Below, in pieces: positions 35,798 to 44,685 of a DNA stretch of 64,000 nt. The position numbers and the translations under genes were made by a program. The notes under the pieces are model-generated. The model made no database searches. It saw nothing but the letters and a program-made list of their open reading frames with translations, and was not told the DNA's origin. Position 1 is the stretch's first letter; each line of letters begins with the position of its first letter. The stretch spans positions 1,240,001 through 1,304,000 of the forward strand of contig NC_008319.1 in the NCBI RefSeq assembly GCF_000014585.1, written 5' to 3'. Origin of the DNA: Synechococcus sp. CC9311 (GTDB lineage: Bacteria > Cyanobacteriota > Cyanobacteriia > PCC-6307 > Cyanobiaceae).

Positions 35798-36976
35798 ATG
35801 GCCCTGCAACCCGCCACGGGCGCTCGAGATCTGAATCCGAAGCAAGTCCAACAAAATCAGTATTTGAGGGAACAGTTGGCGACGGTCTATCGCCACTGGG
35901 GATATGACGAAGTATCGCCACCACAGGTGGAACGGCTCGACACACTCATTGCAGGTGGTGCAATTGCAAGCCATGACGTGGTTCGACTTGTGGCTGATGA
36001 CCCGCTCGGTCTCAGGCCAGAGATGACAGCATCGATTGCTAGAGCTGCCTCTACAAGACTCAAAGATCGACCGCGTCCGCTACGGCTCTGTGCCTGCGGA
36101 ACCATTTTCGAAAGCCGAACTGCAGAAGAAGGGGGATTGTGCATTGAAGAGAAACTGCACAGTGGTGTTGAACTTTTCGGAGTTAAAGATCTTGCAGCAG
36201 AACTTGAACTCTTAACTCTGCTCTTAGAGGCCATGAATGCTCTCTCGCTGCTCGGCGAGCATCAGCCACAACTTTTGATTGGCCATACGTCTTTGATGGA
36301 ATTGGTCTTGGCCCCATTTGAGCAACCGATTCGGGAAGAAATCCGCAGTTGCTTAATCCAATACGACCGACTTGGGCTAGAAGCCATGGGGCTTGAAGCA
36401 GCAGATCTCAACCGGTTGGTGAACCTTCTCGATTGTCGTGGCACACCCATGACAATCCTTGAACTGTTGGGAGAAAGCTTTGGCTCACAACCCGTTTTGA
36501 CTGCCCTGAAACGATTGTTTGTGCATCTCAGTCCACTTGCTGAAAAACAATCTCTCGCACTTCAATTGGATCCAACCTTTCACCCTCATCATCAGCTCTA
36601 CGACGGTTTGGTTTTCCAACTGGTTTGTCAGGGGGTTTCAGCTCCAGTGGTGATTGCCCGTGGAGGGCGTTACGACGGCTTGGTAGAGCGATGTGGTGAA
36701 AGCGAGGTAAATGCTGGTGGTGTGGGATTTAGTTTCTGTCTCGACGATATTCGTGACCTTCCTGGCTCTAATACTGAGGATGTGAAAGTAGATTCCCGAA
36801 TTTTAATTTGCTGGAGCGATGACTCAAGCCTTGAAAAGGCGTTGCTAAAACAGACGCATTGGCATGCTCAAGGGAATATCGCTCAATGTGATCTCAAGTC
36901 TTGTCGCAATCGTCAAGAAGCCGAGAAGCGTCTCCAGTCATCGGGATGCAACACCATGGACTGGCTCTCTGATTAG
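35798..36976 (+). CDS. hisZ: ATP phosphoribosyltransferase regulatory subunit
   Basis: 392 aa from the ATG giving MALQPATGARDLNPKQV; a TTG 51 bp upstream is less likely. HisRS-like fold without the aminoacylation activity; it partners short-form HisG at the first step of histidine synthesis. Seen: VYRHWGYDEVSPPQVERLDTL, LRPEMTASIARAASTRLKD (motif 2 region), and ARGGRYDGLVERCGESEVNAGGVGFSF. The C-terminal about 60 residues are divergent from HisRS and lack its anticodon domain, consistent with HisZ. Confidence 0.93.
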   Translation: MALQPATGARDLNPKQVQQNQYLREQLATVYRHWGYDEVSPPQVERLDTLIAGGAIASHDVVRLVADDPLGLRPEMTASIARAASTRLKDRPRPLRLCACGTIFESRTAEEGGLCIEEKLHSGVELFGVKDLAAELELLTLLLEAMNALSLLGEHQPQLLIGHTSLMELVLAPFEQPIREEIRSCLIQYDRLGLEAMGLEAADLNRLVNLLDCRGTPMTILELLGESFGSQPVLTALKRLFVHLSPLAEKQSLALQLDPTFHPHHQLYDGLVFQLVCQGVSAPVVIARGGRYDGLVERCGESEVNAGGVGFSFCLDDIRDLPGSNTEDVKVDSRILICWSDDSSLEKALLKQTHWHAQGNIAQCDLKSCRNRQEAEKRLQSSGCNTMDWLSD

Positions 36977-37002
36977 ATTGCTCAAGATAGAGATCAAAAG
37001 CT

Positions 37003-37227
37003 ATGGCACACACAATCGTCACTGACATCTGCGAAGGCGTTGCTGACTGTGTCGATGCTTGTCCAGTTGCCTGCATCAAACCAGGAAGTGGAGCAAACAA
37101 AAAGGGAACAGATTTTTATTGGATTGATTTTGATACCTGTATTGACTGTGGCATTTGCCTGCAGGTTTGTCCTGTAGCTAACGCCATCGTTCCTGAGGAG
37201 CGAGCAGACCTTCAATCGGGTGGCTGA
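37003..37227 (+). CDS. Bacterial-type ferredoxin, two clusters (3Fe/4Fe)
   Basis: 74 aa. The second motif CIDCGICLQVCP (CX2CX2CX3CP) binds one 4Fe-4S cluster with the cysteine of PVACI. The other site has cysteines at about 10, 16 and 20 (ICEGVADCVDACP) and lacks the second Cys of the usual CxxC, so a 3Fe-4S or unusual 4Fe-4S cluster is likely. Similar sequences (VCEGVADCVDACPVACI) are common in cyanobacteria. Electron partner unknown. Confidence 0.93.
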   Translation: MAHTIVTDICEGVADCVDACPVACIKPGSGANKKGTDFYWIDFDTCIDCGICLQVCPVANAIVPEERADLQSGG

Positions 37228-37370
37228 AGTGTATCGATCTCATGATAAGAGAATTTCGCACATCTCTTTATCAAGCCTGAACTCTGACTAAGAGGTTCGG
37301 AGAACCCCCTGATTCCGCCGTTGTGCCGCGATGGGGTCCATCCCTAAAGTCGAGCTTTATCGTTGGTGTT

Positions 37371-39275
37371 ATGGCGGTGTTGGACGAGCAGGGTCAAATT
37401 CAGATCCACACCGAGAATATTTTCCCAATCATTAAAAAGGCTGTCTACTCCGGCCATGAGGTGTTCCTTAGGGAGTTGGTCAGTAATGGTGTAGATGCAA
37501 TCAGCAAGCGGAGAATGGCCGCTATGGCCGGTGACTGCAGCGAAGGAGACGATGGCACAATCAAAATCCATATAGACCGTGAGGCCAAAACTCTTACTAT
37601 TTCCGACAACGGAATTGGTATGTCGGCAGATGAGGTTAAACGCTATATCAATCAAGTTGCTTTTTCTAGCGCTGAAGATTTTCTCGAGAAATACAAGCAA
37701 GAAGACGATGCCATCATCGGCCACTTTGGTTTAGGTTTTTATTCGAGTTTTATGGTTGCGGAGCGCGTTGAACTGCTCACTAAATCTGCCAAGCCCGACC
37801 AGGAAGCGGTGCGTTGGACCTGCGATGGATCTCCCAATTTTAATCTGACTGCTGCAGAGCGCACCGACGCAGGAACCGATGTGATTCTGCATCTCATGGA
37901 GGAGGAGTTGGAATATATAGAGCCAGCCAGGATAAAAACACTTATTAATACGTACTGCGATTTTATGTCAGTACCTGTGCAACTTGAAGGGGAAACTATT
38001 AACAAAATGGTAGCTCCATGGCGCAAAAGTGCTAGAGAGCTATCAGATCAAGATTACATTGATCTTTACAACTATCTTTATCCTTTTCAGGGTGATCCCT
38101 TGCTTTGGGTTCATTTAAACACTGATTATCCCTACAATTTACAAGGTATTCTCTTCTTTCCCAAGCAAGCTGGAAGAGCTGACTGGGAGAAAGGAGAGAT
38201 TAAACTCTACTGCAACCAAGTTTTTGTTAGCGATTCTATAAAAGAGGTAGTTCCCCGCTATCTCCTCCCACTAAGGGGCGTCATTGATTCGCCTGATATA
38301 CCTTTAAATGTAAGCAGAAGTGCACTTCAAACTGATCGACGCGTGCGCTCCATAGGCAATTTTGTTGCCAAGAAAGTTTCTGATAGGCTTCGCAGTCTTA
38401 AAAAGGAGGATCCACGAGCCTATGCAGAAGCATGGGAGTCCCTTGCACCGTTCGTAAAAATCGGAGCAATGGAAGATGACAAATTTGCTGAACAAGTTGA
38501 AGAACTTGTGATGTTTGCCACAAGTGCACCTGCCTCTAGTACAGATGAAACTGATCCAATTCGAGGGAACGAGCGGGACTTTACAACCCTTGAAGGCTAC
38601 AGGGGCCGTCTGACTAGCGATGAAAAAATAATTTTGTATTGCACAGACGAAGCGTCACAATCAGCAGCGCTTAATTTATGGACTTCACAGGAACGAGAAG
38701 TGTTATACGCCGACACAGTAATTGATAGTCAATTCATTCCGTGGCTTGAATCTCGCCACGAAGAACTAAAGTTTCAACGTGTTGATGCTGAGTTGGATTC
38801 GTCGCTCAAGGAAGAAACACCTGAGCTGAGTGATGGAGACGGAGAAACAAAAAGTGAAAGCTTGCGCAAATTGATAAAAAAGGCTCTTTCAAACGAAAAA
38901 GTAACGGTTCAAGTGCAAGCTCTCAAATCTGGCTCGCAAGGCCCTGCAGCACTCATTTTGCTTCCTGAGCAAATGCGTCGGATGAATGACATCGGCGCAT
39001 TGATGGATCAGCGACTGCCCGGTTTGCCTGACTATCACGTGTTGCTCGTCAATCAAAAGCATCCACTTGTGGAGGGTCTTCTCAAACTTCAGGCCGGTGG
39101 CGTCATTGTTGGCGATGCTGATCAATCGCCGAGTGAAATGCTTGCACGAGACCTGGCTCAACATTTGTACGAAACAGCAAAGCTGTCTGTGGGAGGACTT
39201 GATCCAAAAGAGCTTGCAAATTTCCAGACCAATAATTTGCAACTCATGTCTCGCCTGATGGAACGAGGAGTCTGA
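37371..39275 (+). CDS. htpG: Hsp90 chaperone HtpG
   Basis: 634 aa from the ATG giving MAVLDEQGQIQIHTENIF. GHKL ATPase domain: VFLRELVSNGVDAISKRR (usual LRELISNASDA), ISDNGIGMSADEV, and GHFGLGFYSSFMVA. The middle domain contains GVIDSPDIPLNVSRSALQ. A C-terminal dimerisation domain follows. In cyanobacteria HtpG is needed for heat, light and oxidative stress tolerance. The gene is followed by rpmB 61 bp downstream. Confidence 0.97.
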   Translation: MAVLDEQGQIQIHTENIFPIIKKAVYSGHEVFLRELVSNGVDAISKRRMAAMAGDCSEGDDGTIKIHIDREAKTLTISDNGIGMSADEVKRYINQVAFSSAEDFLEKYKQEDDAIIGHFGLGFYSSFMVAERVELLTKSAKPDQEAVRWTCDGSPNFNLTAAERTDAGTDVILHLMEEELEYIEPARIKTLINTYCDFMSVPVQLEGETINKMVAPWRKSARELSDQDYIDLYNYLYPFQGDPLLWVHLNTDYPYNLQGILFFPKQAGRADWEKGEIKLYCNQVFVSDSIKEVVPRYLLPLRGVIDSPDIPLNVSRSALQTDRRVRSIGNFVAKKVSDRLRSLKKEDPRAYAEAWESLAPFVKIGAMEDDKFAEQVEELVMFATSAPASSTDETDPIRGNERDFTTLEGYRGRLTSDEKIILYCTDEASQSAALNLWTSQEREVLYADTVIDSQFIPWLESRHEELKFQRVDAELDSSLKEETPELSDGDGETKSESLRKLIKKALSNEKVTVQVQALKSGSQGPAALILLPEQMRRMNDIGALMDQRLPGLPDYHVLLVNQKHPLVEGLLKLQAGGVIVGDADQSPSEMLARDLAQHLYETAKLSVGGLDPKELANFQTNNLQLMSRLMERGV

Positions 39276-39336
39276 GCAGACACTTTGCTAATATTTCCTT
39301 TCGGCCATTGGCCATCGCTTTCTTCAGGACGCAGTT

Positions 39337-39573
39337 ATGTCACGGGTGTGTCAGCTCACAGGAACTCGCGCCAACAACGGCATGGCTGTGAGCCACTCGC
39401 ATATACGTACCAAAAAGCTGCAGCAGGCCAACCTGCAGCAGCGCCGTCTGTGGTGGGCTGAAGGGAAGCGTTGGATCAATCTGCGGATTACAACTCGTGC
39501 TCTGAAGACCATTCAAAAGAAAGGGTTGGGTGCTTATGCACGCTCCTTGGGAATTAACCTCGCAAAACTCTGA
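39337..39573 (+). CDS. rpmB: 50S ribosomal protein L28
   Basis: 78 aa, normal length. [23 protein letters not shown] at the N-terminus and [29 protein letters not shown] are diagnostic. Single-gene unit after htpG. Confidence 0.98.
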   Translation: MSRVCQLTGTRANNGMAVSHSHIRTKKLQQANLQQRRLWWAEGKRWINLRITTRALKTIQKKGLGAYARSLGINLAKL

Positions 39574-39607
39574 GCGTCTCTAGAGTTTTCGAACTAACAA
39601 CAGTTCC

Positions 39608-40159
39608 ATGAACAGACGATCCCTACTCCAGACAGCTGTTCTGGGAGCAGGGATTTTTTTATTGGCTCCCACCCGTGTCCATGCACTGGGCGGTCAATCA
39701 CCTGAGATTGGAATCAAAGCGCCTGACTTTGACCTTCCTGGTTTTAGCAGTGTCAATCCTGATCAGAAACACTGGAGTTTGACCGGTCTGCAAGGTCGCT
39801 GGTTGGTGGTTTATTTTTATCCGAGGGATTTCACTTCTGGTTGCACGATCGAAGCTCACGGCTTTCAGGACTCATTGTCTGCCTTTAATAAGAGTGGGGC
39901 AGAGGTTGTTGCTATTAGTGCAGATTCAGTCAGCGACCACGAATCGTTTTGTAGCTCTGAGGAACTCAAGTTTCCATTGCTCTCCGATCCTGATGGTCTG
40001 GTGAGCAAGGCCTATGGATCTTGGATGGCGCCTTACTCGATGAGGCATACGTTTCTCATCGATCCAGAATCGGTCGTTCAGGCTGTTTGGACAGGAGTGC
40101 GCCCAGTTGGTCATGCCAAAGAGGTACTCAACCGACTCAACGATTTACAAACGAGTTGA
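39608..40159 (+). CDS. Peroxiredoxin (PrxQ/BCP-like), exported
   Basis: 183 aa. The N-terminus MNRRSLLQTAVLGAGIFLLAP is twin-arginine-like with a hydrophobic stretch and ends near VHALG, so export to the periplasm or lumen is likely. The AhpC/TSA fold has the peroxidatic cysteine in YPRDFTSGCTIEAHGF. The CTxxAC resolving cysteine of many PrxQ proteins is replaced (C-T-I-E-A-H); another cysteine in HESFCSSEEL may serve instead. It reduces peroxides using thiol donors. It precedes the osmolyte operon with a 68-bp gap. Confidence 0.88.
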   Translation: MNRRSLLQTAVLGAGIFLLAPTRVHALGGQSPEIGIKAPDFDLPGFSSVNPDQKHWSLTGLQGRWLVVYFYPRDFTSGCTIEAHGFQDSLSAFNKSGAEVVAISADSVSDHESFCSSEELKFPLLSDPDGLVSKAYGSWMAPYSMRHTFLIDPESVVQAVWTGVRPVGHAKEVLNRLNDLQTS

Positions 40160-40192
40160 GCTCGCTGCGCGTGTTAGAGATGGGGGGTTGAC

Positions 40193-40212
40193 CATGGCTC
40201 TGTAGAGCCATG
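40193..40212. promoter_or_regulatory. Perfect inverted repeat before the ggpS ribosome-binding site
   Basis: catggctctgtagagccatg: 8-bp stem (catggctc/gagccatg) with a TGTA loop, 15 bp before the ggpS ATG and directly adjoining the purine-rich gagaggtg Shine-Dalgarno-like sequence. There is no U-tract, so it is not a terminator of the upstream gene. Possible roles are a protein operator or a translational hairpin of the salt-induced ggpS mRNA. Confidence 0.6.
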
Positions 40213-40227
40213 AAAGAGAGGTGAAGC

Positions 40228-41712
40228 ATGGCGGTCACAAAGGGACAAAGTCCTTTCATTCTTCTGTACCATCGCACGCCATTTGATGAAGGGAGAGATG
40301 AAAAGGGCAACAGGATTTGGTGCGATCAGAAAAGTCCAAATGGAATTATCCCGACCTTAAGAAATTTATTTCGAACCCGGGAAAACGGTACTTGGATAGC
40401 CTGGAGGAAAGTTGACAAAGTAGAAGATGCGAATGATGAGAACATTCCAATGTCTAATCCGAAACCCTTTACCCTATGCAGAATCCCACTAGAAGAAGAT
40501 CAAATCTCTAGCTTTTATCATGTAACTTCCAAGGAATCATTCTGGCCAATCTTACATACTTTCCCTACACATTTTAATGTAAACAACGCAGATTGGAGTA
40601 TTTTTGAAGAAGTTAATTATAGGTTTGCCAAAGCTGCATGTCATCAGGCAGCTGAATCAGCTACCGTTTGGGTACATGATTATAACTTGTGGCTTGTTCC
40701 TGGTTATATCAGGGAATTAAGGCCTGACCTAAAGATTGCTTTTTTCCATCACACACCATTTCCAGGAAATGATGTTTTTGCTATTTTGCCATGGCGTGAA
40801 CAGATTCTCGAAAGCCTATTATGTTGCGATGTTGTTGGATTCCATATTCCGCGTTATACCGAAAACTTTGCTCGTGCAGCCAACTGTCTATTAGGTGCTA
40901 AAAAGGGATCAAAGCAACCTGTTAACTCTCGCTTTGTTTCTACTGGATCGGCATTAACTGAACCATCGGAGACCCCCTGTTTACATTACAAGGGACGTAA
41001 AATTCAGCTGTTATCGTCTCCGGTGGGAACATCACCAGATGTGATCCAAGAACTTGCAGCACGGGCTGATGTTCAAGAGTTAGCAGATAAAATTGATGAT
41101 GATACTAAGAAAGGTAGAAAGCTAATTCTTTCTGCGAGTCGTGTTGACTACACGAAGGGTAATGAAGAACTTTTACTTGCATTTGAACGTCTACTGGAAC
41201 GTCGACCCGATTGGCATGGAAAAGTGGTGCTCATGCTTGCTTGTGTTGCAGCTGCAAGCGGCATGAAAATCTACGAAGACACGCAACGAACCATCGAAGA
41301 GACCGCTGGGCGTATCAATGGCCGATTTAGCTTGATTGATTGGGTTCCTATCCGTTTTTCTACACGACGCATTCCTTACGAAGAAATGGTTGCATGGTTC
41401 ACACGCTCAGATATCTGTTGGATTACACCACTTCGAGATGGATTAAATTTGGTTGCTAAAGAATATGCAGCTGCACGTAAGGATCGAGGCGGGGCTTTAG
41501 TGCTTTCTGAGTTTACGGGTGCCTCAGTTGTGCTTGATGGAGCAATTTTGACCAATCCGTATTCTCATCGTCAGATGGATGAAGCAATTGAACGAGCACT
41601 AGAAATGCCTAAAGATGAACAAATTAAACGTATGAGCCGCATGAGCAGTGCTGTAGAGAGTTTTACAGTGAGTGATTGGGTTCGTGAACAGATGGATGCA
41701 TTAGAGGCTTGA
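40228..41712 (+). CDS. ggpS: Glucosylglycerol-phosphate synthase
   Basis: 494 aa, GT20 family (trehalose-6-P synthase-like). It joins ADP-glucose and glycerol-3-phosphate in synthesis of the compatible solute glucosylglycerol. Seen: ILLYHRTPFDEGRDEKG at the N-terminus (typical of GgpS), VHDYNLWLVPGYIRELRPDL, FFHHTPFPGNDVFAILPWR, and the C-terminal GLNLVAKEYAAARKDRGGALVLSEF. The following four genes encode the matching ABC importer, so the unit is ggpS-ggtBCDA. Cyanobacterial GgpS is induced and activated by high salt. Confidence 0.96.
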   Translation: MAVTKGQSPFILLYHRTPFDEGRDEKGNRIWCDQKSPNGIIPTLRNLFRTRENGTWIAWRKVDKVEDANDENIPMSNPKPFTLCRIPLEEDQISSFYHVTSKESFWPILHTFPTHFNVNNADWSIFEEVNYRFAKAACHQAAESATVWVHDYNLWLVPGYIRELRPDLKIAFFHHTPFPGNDVFAILPWREQILESLLCCDVVGFHIPRYTENFARAANCLLGAKKGSKQPVNSRFVSTGSALTEPSETPCLHYKGRKIQLLSSPVGTSPDVIQELAARADVQELADKIDDDTKKGRKLILSASRVDYTKGNEELLLAFERLLERRPDWHGKVVLMLACVAAASGMKIYEDTQRTIEETAGRINGRFSLIDWVPIRFSTRRIPYEEMVAWFTRSDICWITPLRDGLNLVAKEYAAARKDRGGALVLSEFTGASVVLDGAILTNPYSHRQMDEAIERALEMPKDEQIKRMSRMSSAVESFTVSDWVREQMDALEA

Positions 41713-41726
41713 ATCTACGACACGCT

Positions 41727-42998
41727 ATGAAAAAAATAACATTCATTCAAAAGGTCGTAGTTTCGTTGTTAATTTTGATCATTTCATTGTCTGGTATTAG
41801 CTTTTATCGCGCTCAGGTGATTGAATCAGTATCTATATTGATGCCTGCCCCATTTGCAGATTCCACTCAAGAGCTGGTTAAACAATTTAATCGTGAAAAT
41901 CGTGGAAAAATACGGCTGAAGGTAATTCGAGGTCCATTAGCAACAGATGCAATGTCTGATTTAGCAATCAGTAGCTTGCTTTTAGGTAGCACTCCATTTG
42001 ATGGTTTGCTTATGGATGTTACATGGCTACCTAAATATGCGGAGGCGGGTTGGTTGGAGCCACTTGAGTCATTTTTTGATGACGTTGATGTGTCTTTACT
42101 CGCACCTGGGGCACGTGAGGGGAACAACTTTAACAATCACTTATACCGTTGGCCACTTGTGGCTGATATGGGCTTGCTCTATTGGAGGACTGATTTAATG
42201 GATCTTCCCCCAAAGACTCCAGAAGAACTGGTTTCAATTAGTAAGACTCTACAGAAAGAAAATAGAGTGGATTGGGGATACGTATGGCAAGGACGACAAT
42301 ATGAAGGTCTGAGTTGTGTTTATCTAGAAATGATCGAAGGATTTGGTGGATATTGGTTAAACACCAGTAACAATCATATTGGCTTGGACCAGGTACCTGG
42401 TGTTGAAGCAGCCTCTTGGTTGAAATCGTTAATTACAGAGGGTGTTAGCCCTCAGGCTGTTACCAACTTTGCAGAACAAGAGGCTTTGCAAAGTTTCAGA
42501 GCAGGGGATTCAGCTTTTATGCGAAATTGGCCCTATGCCTGGGCTGATTTACAAAAAGCAGATAGCTCAGTTAAGGGGAATGTAGGGGTGACGACTATGG
42601 TCGCTAAGCCTGGCTTTTCGACAGCTACATTAGGAAGCTGGGGACTTACAGTCATGAAGAACTCTAATCATATTGACTCAACAATTAAGGCAATACGCTT
42701 TCTAACGAACGAAGATTCACAAAAATTTCTCTTCCTTGATTATGGATATACTCCAACGATGAATAGTGTTATTGATGACACAGATCTATTCTTGCAAGCA
42801 CCAATTATACGCGAGCTTGGTCTTGCTTTAAATGTAACTAAGCCAAGACCTGAGACCCCACTCTATGCCCAAATAAGCGATGTTCTACAACGACAGCTAA
42901 GTACTGTAATAACAACCCAACAGCTCCCTAAAGCCGGAATGATTCGTGCCACTGATAACACTGAACAGATTTTAATTTCTGCAGGAGTTGAACCATGA
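41727..42998 (+). CDS. ggtB: Glucosylglycerol ABC transporter, substrate-binding protein
   Basis: 423 aa from the ATG giving MKKITFIQKVV. N-terminal signal/anchor (residues 5-27). Solute-binding protein family 1 (maltose/trehalose type): ILMPAPFADSTQELVKQFNREN, PFDGLLMDVTWLPKYAEAGWLEPL, LGSWGLTVMKNS. It delivers glucosylglycerol, and in related systems sucrose or trehalose, to GgtCD. It follows ggpS by 14 bp and overlaps ggtC by 4 bp. Confidence 0.9.
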   Translation: MKKITFIQKVVVSLLILIISLSGISFYRAQVIESVSILMPAPFADSTQELVKQFNRENRGKIRLKVIRGPLATDAMSDLAISSLLLGSTPFDGLLMDVTWLPKYAEAGWLEPLESFFDDVDVSLLAPGAREGNNFNNHLYRWPLVADMGLLYWRTDLMDLPPKTPEELVSISKTLQKENRVDWGYVWQGRQYEGLSCVYLEMIEGFGGYWLNTSNNHIGLDQVPGVEAASWLKSLITEGVSPQAVTNFAEQEALQSFRAGDSAFMRNWPYAWADLQKADSSVKGNVGVTTMVAKPGFSTATLGSWGLTVMKNSNHIDSTIKAIRFLTNEDSQKFLFLDYGYTPTMNSVIDDTDLFLQAPIIRELGLALNVTKPRPETPLYAQISDVLQRQLSTVITTQQLPKAGMIRATDNTEQILISAGVEP

Positions 42999-43870
42999 TT
43001 GGGCTGTTATTAATACCATCGTTTCTTTTGCTTATTGTCGTTTTTGTTGTACCGTTAATTCGCTATTCATGGTTAAGTTTCCATGCTGATTCTGTCGTCA
43101 CAGGATTAATAGCTATACCTAATAACGGAGCAAATTGGTTCAGATTAGCTCAAGATGAAAGGTATTGGCAGGCCCTAAGCCAGACATTTCGATTCTCTGG
43201 AGTATCGGTTAGCTTAGAATTACTTCTGGCGTTGATCATTGCACTTCTTCTAGATCAACGTTGGCGAGGACGTGATGTAGTTCGTGCCATAGCTCTTATT
43301 CCATGGGCTTTGCCGACAACAGTTATGGCGCTTGGTTGGCGATGGATTTTTAATACACCCTTTGGCCCAATAGATCACTTTACAAATTTACTCGGCCTTG
43401 GATCACTGAATATTCTTGGTGAGCCCAGCATGGCTTGGTTGGCAACAGTATTAGCCGATGTCTGGAAAACAACTCCCTTCGCTGCACTGATTCTCGTTGC
43501 AGGTCTTCAATCAATTCCTTCTGATCTTTATGAGGCAATTGAGCTTGAAGGTGCTAACTCAATGACTTGTCTAAGGCGCATCACACTTCCTTTGCTACGT
43601 CCCTATATTCTGTTGGCAATGTTGTTTCGATTGGCACAAGCTTTTGGTGTATTTGATTTGATTCAGGTCTTAACAGGTGGAGGTCCGGCTGGTAGCACTG
43701 AGAGCATTGCTTTATATGCTTATTTGAATGCTCTTAGATTTTTGGATTTTGGATATAGTTCTACGATTATAATTAGTAGCTTTATTGTAATCTGCTTCGT
43801 TTGCTTAGTTGCTTGGTTTTTTGTCAAGTTTTTCTTTCCGCAGCAGTCTTTTGTTAGACCTGGAGCCTAA
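42995..43870 (+). CDS. ggtC: Glucosylglycerol ABC transporter permease
   Basis: 291 aa, six membrane segments. MalF-type permease: LIPSFLLLIVVFVVPLIRYSWLSF at the start and an EAA loop (ALTRSIELEGA-like YEAIELEGANSMTCLRRITLPLL). Second component of the importer that recovers leaked glucosylglycerol. 4-bp overlap with ggtB; ggtD follows after 2 bp. Confidence 0.92.
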   Translation: MIGLLLIPSFLLLIVVFVVPLIRYSWLSFHADSVVTGLIAIPNNGANWFRLAQDERYWQALSQTFRFSGVSVSLELLLALIIALLLDQRWRGRDVVRAIALIPWALPTTVMALGWRWIFNTPFGPIDHFTNLLGLGSLNILGEPSMAWLATVLADVWKTTPFAALILVAGLQSIPSDLYEAIELEGANSMTCLRRITLPLLRPYILLAMLFRLAQAFGVFDLIQVLTGGGPAGSTESIALYAYLNALRFLDFGYSSTIIISSFIVICFVCLVAWFFVKFFFPQQSFVRPGA

Positions 43871-43872
43871 TC

Positions 43873-44685
43873 ATGAATAAACGATATTTAATAGCATTGC
43901 TTTTAATCTGGTCTCTAGGGCCATTGCTTTGGCAAATTTATACTTCATTCAGCACAGACCAAGCTCTTGTTCAACCTTTTGCACCTATTGGTCAACGCTG
44001 GACATTAATTCATTATCGAAGTGTACTAACTGCCAATCCTCCTTTTTGGCTTTATTTGTTTAACAGTCTCATTGTTGGATTTGTTTCTACTGTTCTTTGT
44101 CTCATCTTAGCAATACCTGCATCTTATGCACTAAATCTAATCCCAAAAAGATTGGCTTGGTTTAGTCGACTATCTCTAGCCGGTGCTGCTTTATTTCCTT
44201 ATGTATTGCTATTTTTAGCACTATTGGAGATTGCTCGAGATTTTAATTTAGGCAATAATTTATTGGCGTTAAGCATTCCTTACGCAGCACTTTCCCAGCC
44301 TCTAGCCATCCTTTTGCTTAGTAGTGCTTTTGATAATATTCCCAATGAATTAGAGGATGCAGCAAGACTTGAAGGTCTTGGCCTTTGGCAGCGTCTTCGT
44401 TGGGTTCTAATTCCACTAATTGCACCCGCAACTGCTAGTACTGCAATATTAGTATTTCTATTTTGTTGGAATGAGTATCCGATTGCATTAACCTGGATCA
44501 GTGACACTAATAAATTGACATTGCCTGTAGCCATGGCAAGAATTGCTGGCTCATCAGTTTTTGCTATCCCTTTTGGTGCGTATGCTGCAGCAACTGTTCT
44601 TGGTTCAATCCCCTTGGTGCTGCTTGTGTTGATTTTTCAAAAACCAATTGTGTCTGGTCTAACTAGCGGAGCTGTAAAGGGATGA
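43873..44685 (+). CDS. ggtD: Glucosylglycerol ABC transporter permease
   Basis: 270 aa, six membrane segments, MalG-type. EAA loop: ELEDAARLEGLGLWQRLRWVLIPL. It forms the channel with GgtC. 4-bp overlap with ggtA downstream. Confidence 0.93.
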   Translation: MNKRYLIALLLIWSLGPLLWQIYTSFSTDQALVQPFAPIGQRWTLIHYRSVLTANPPFWLYLFNSLIVGFVSTVLCLILAIPASYALNLIPKRLAWFSRLSLAGAALFPYVLLFLALLEIARDFNLGNNLLALSIPYAALSQPLAILLLSSAFDNIPNELEDAARLEGLGLWQRLRWVLIPLIAPATASTAILVFLFCWNEYPIALTWISDTNKLTLPVAMARIAGSSVFAIPFGAYAAATVLGSIPLVLLVLIFQKPIVSGLTSGAVKG

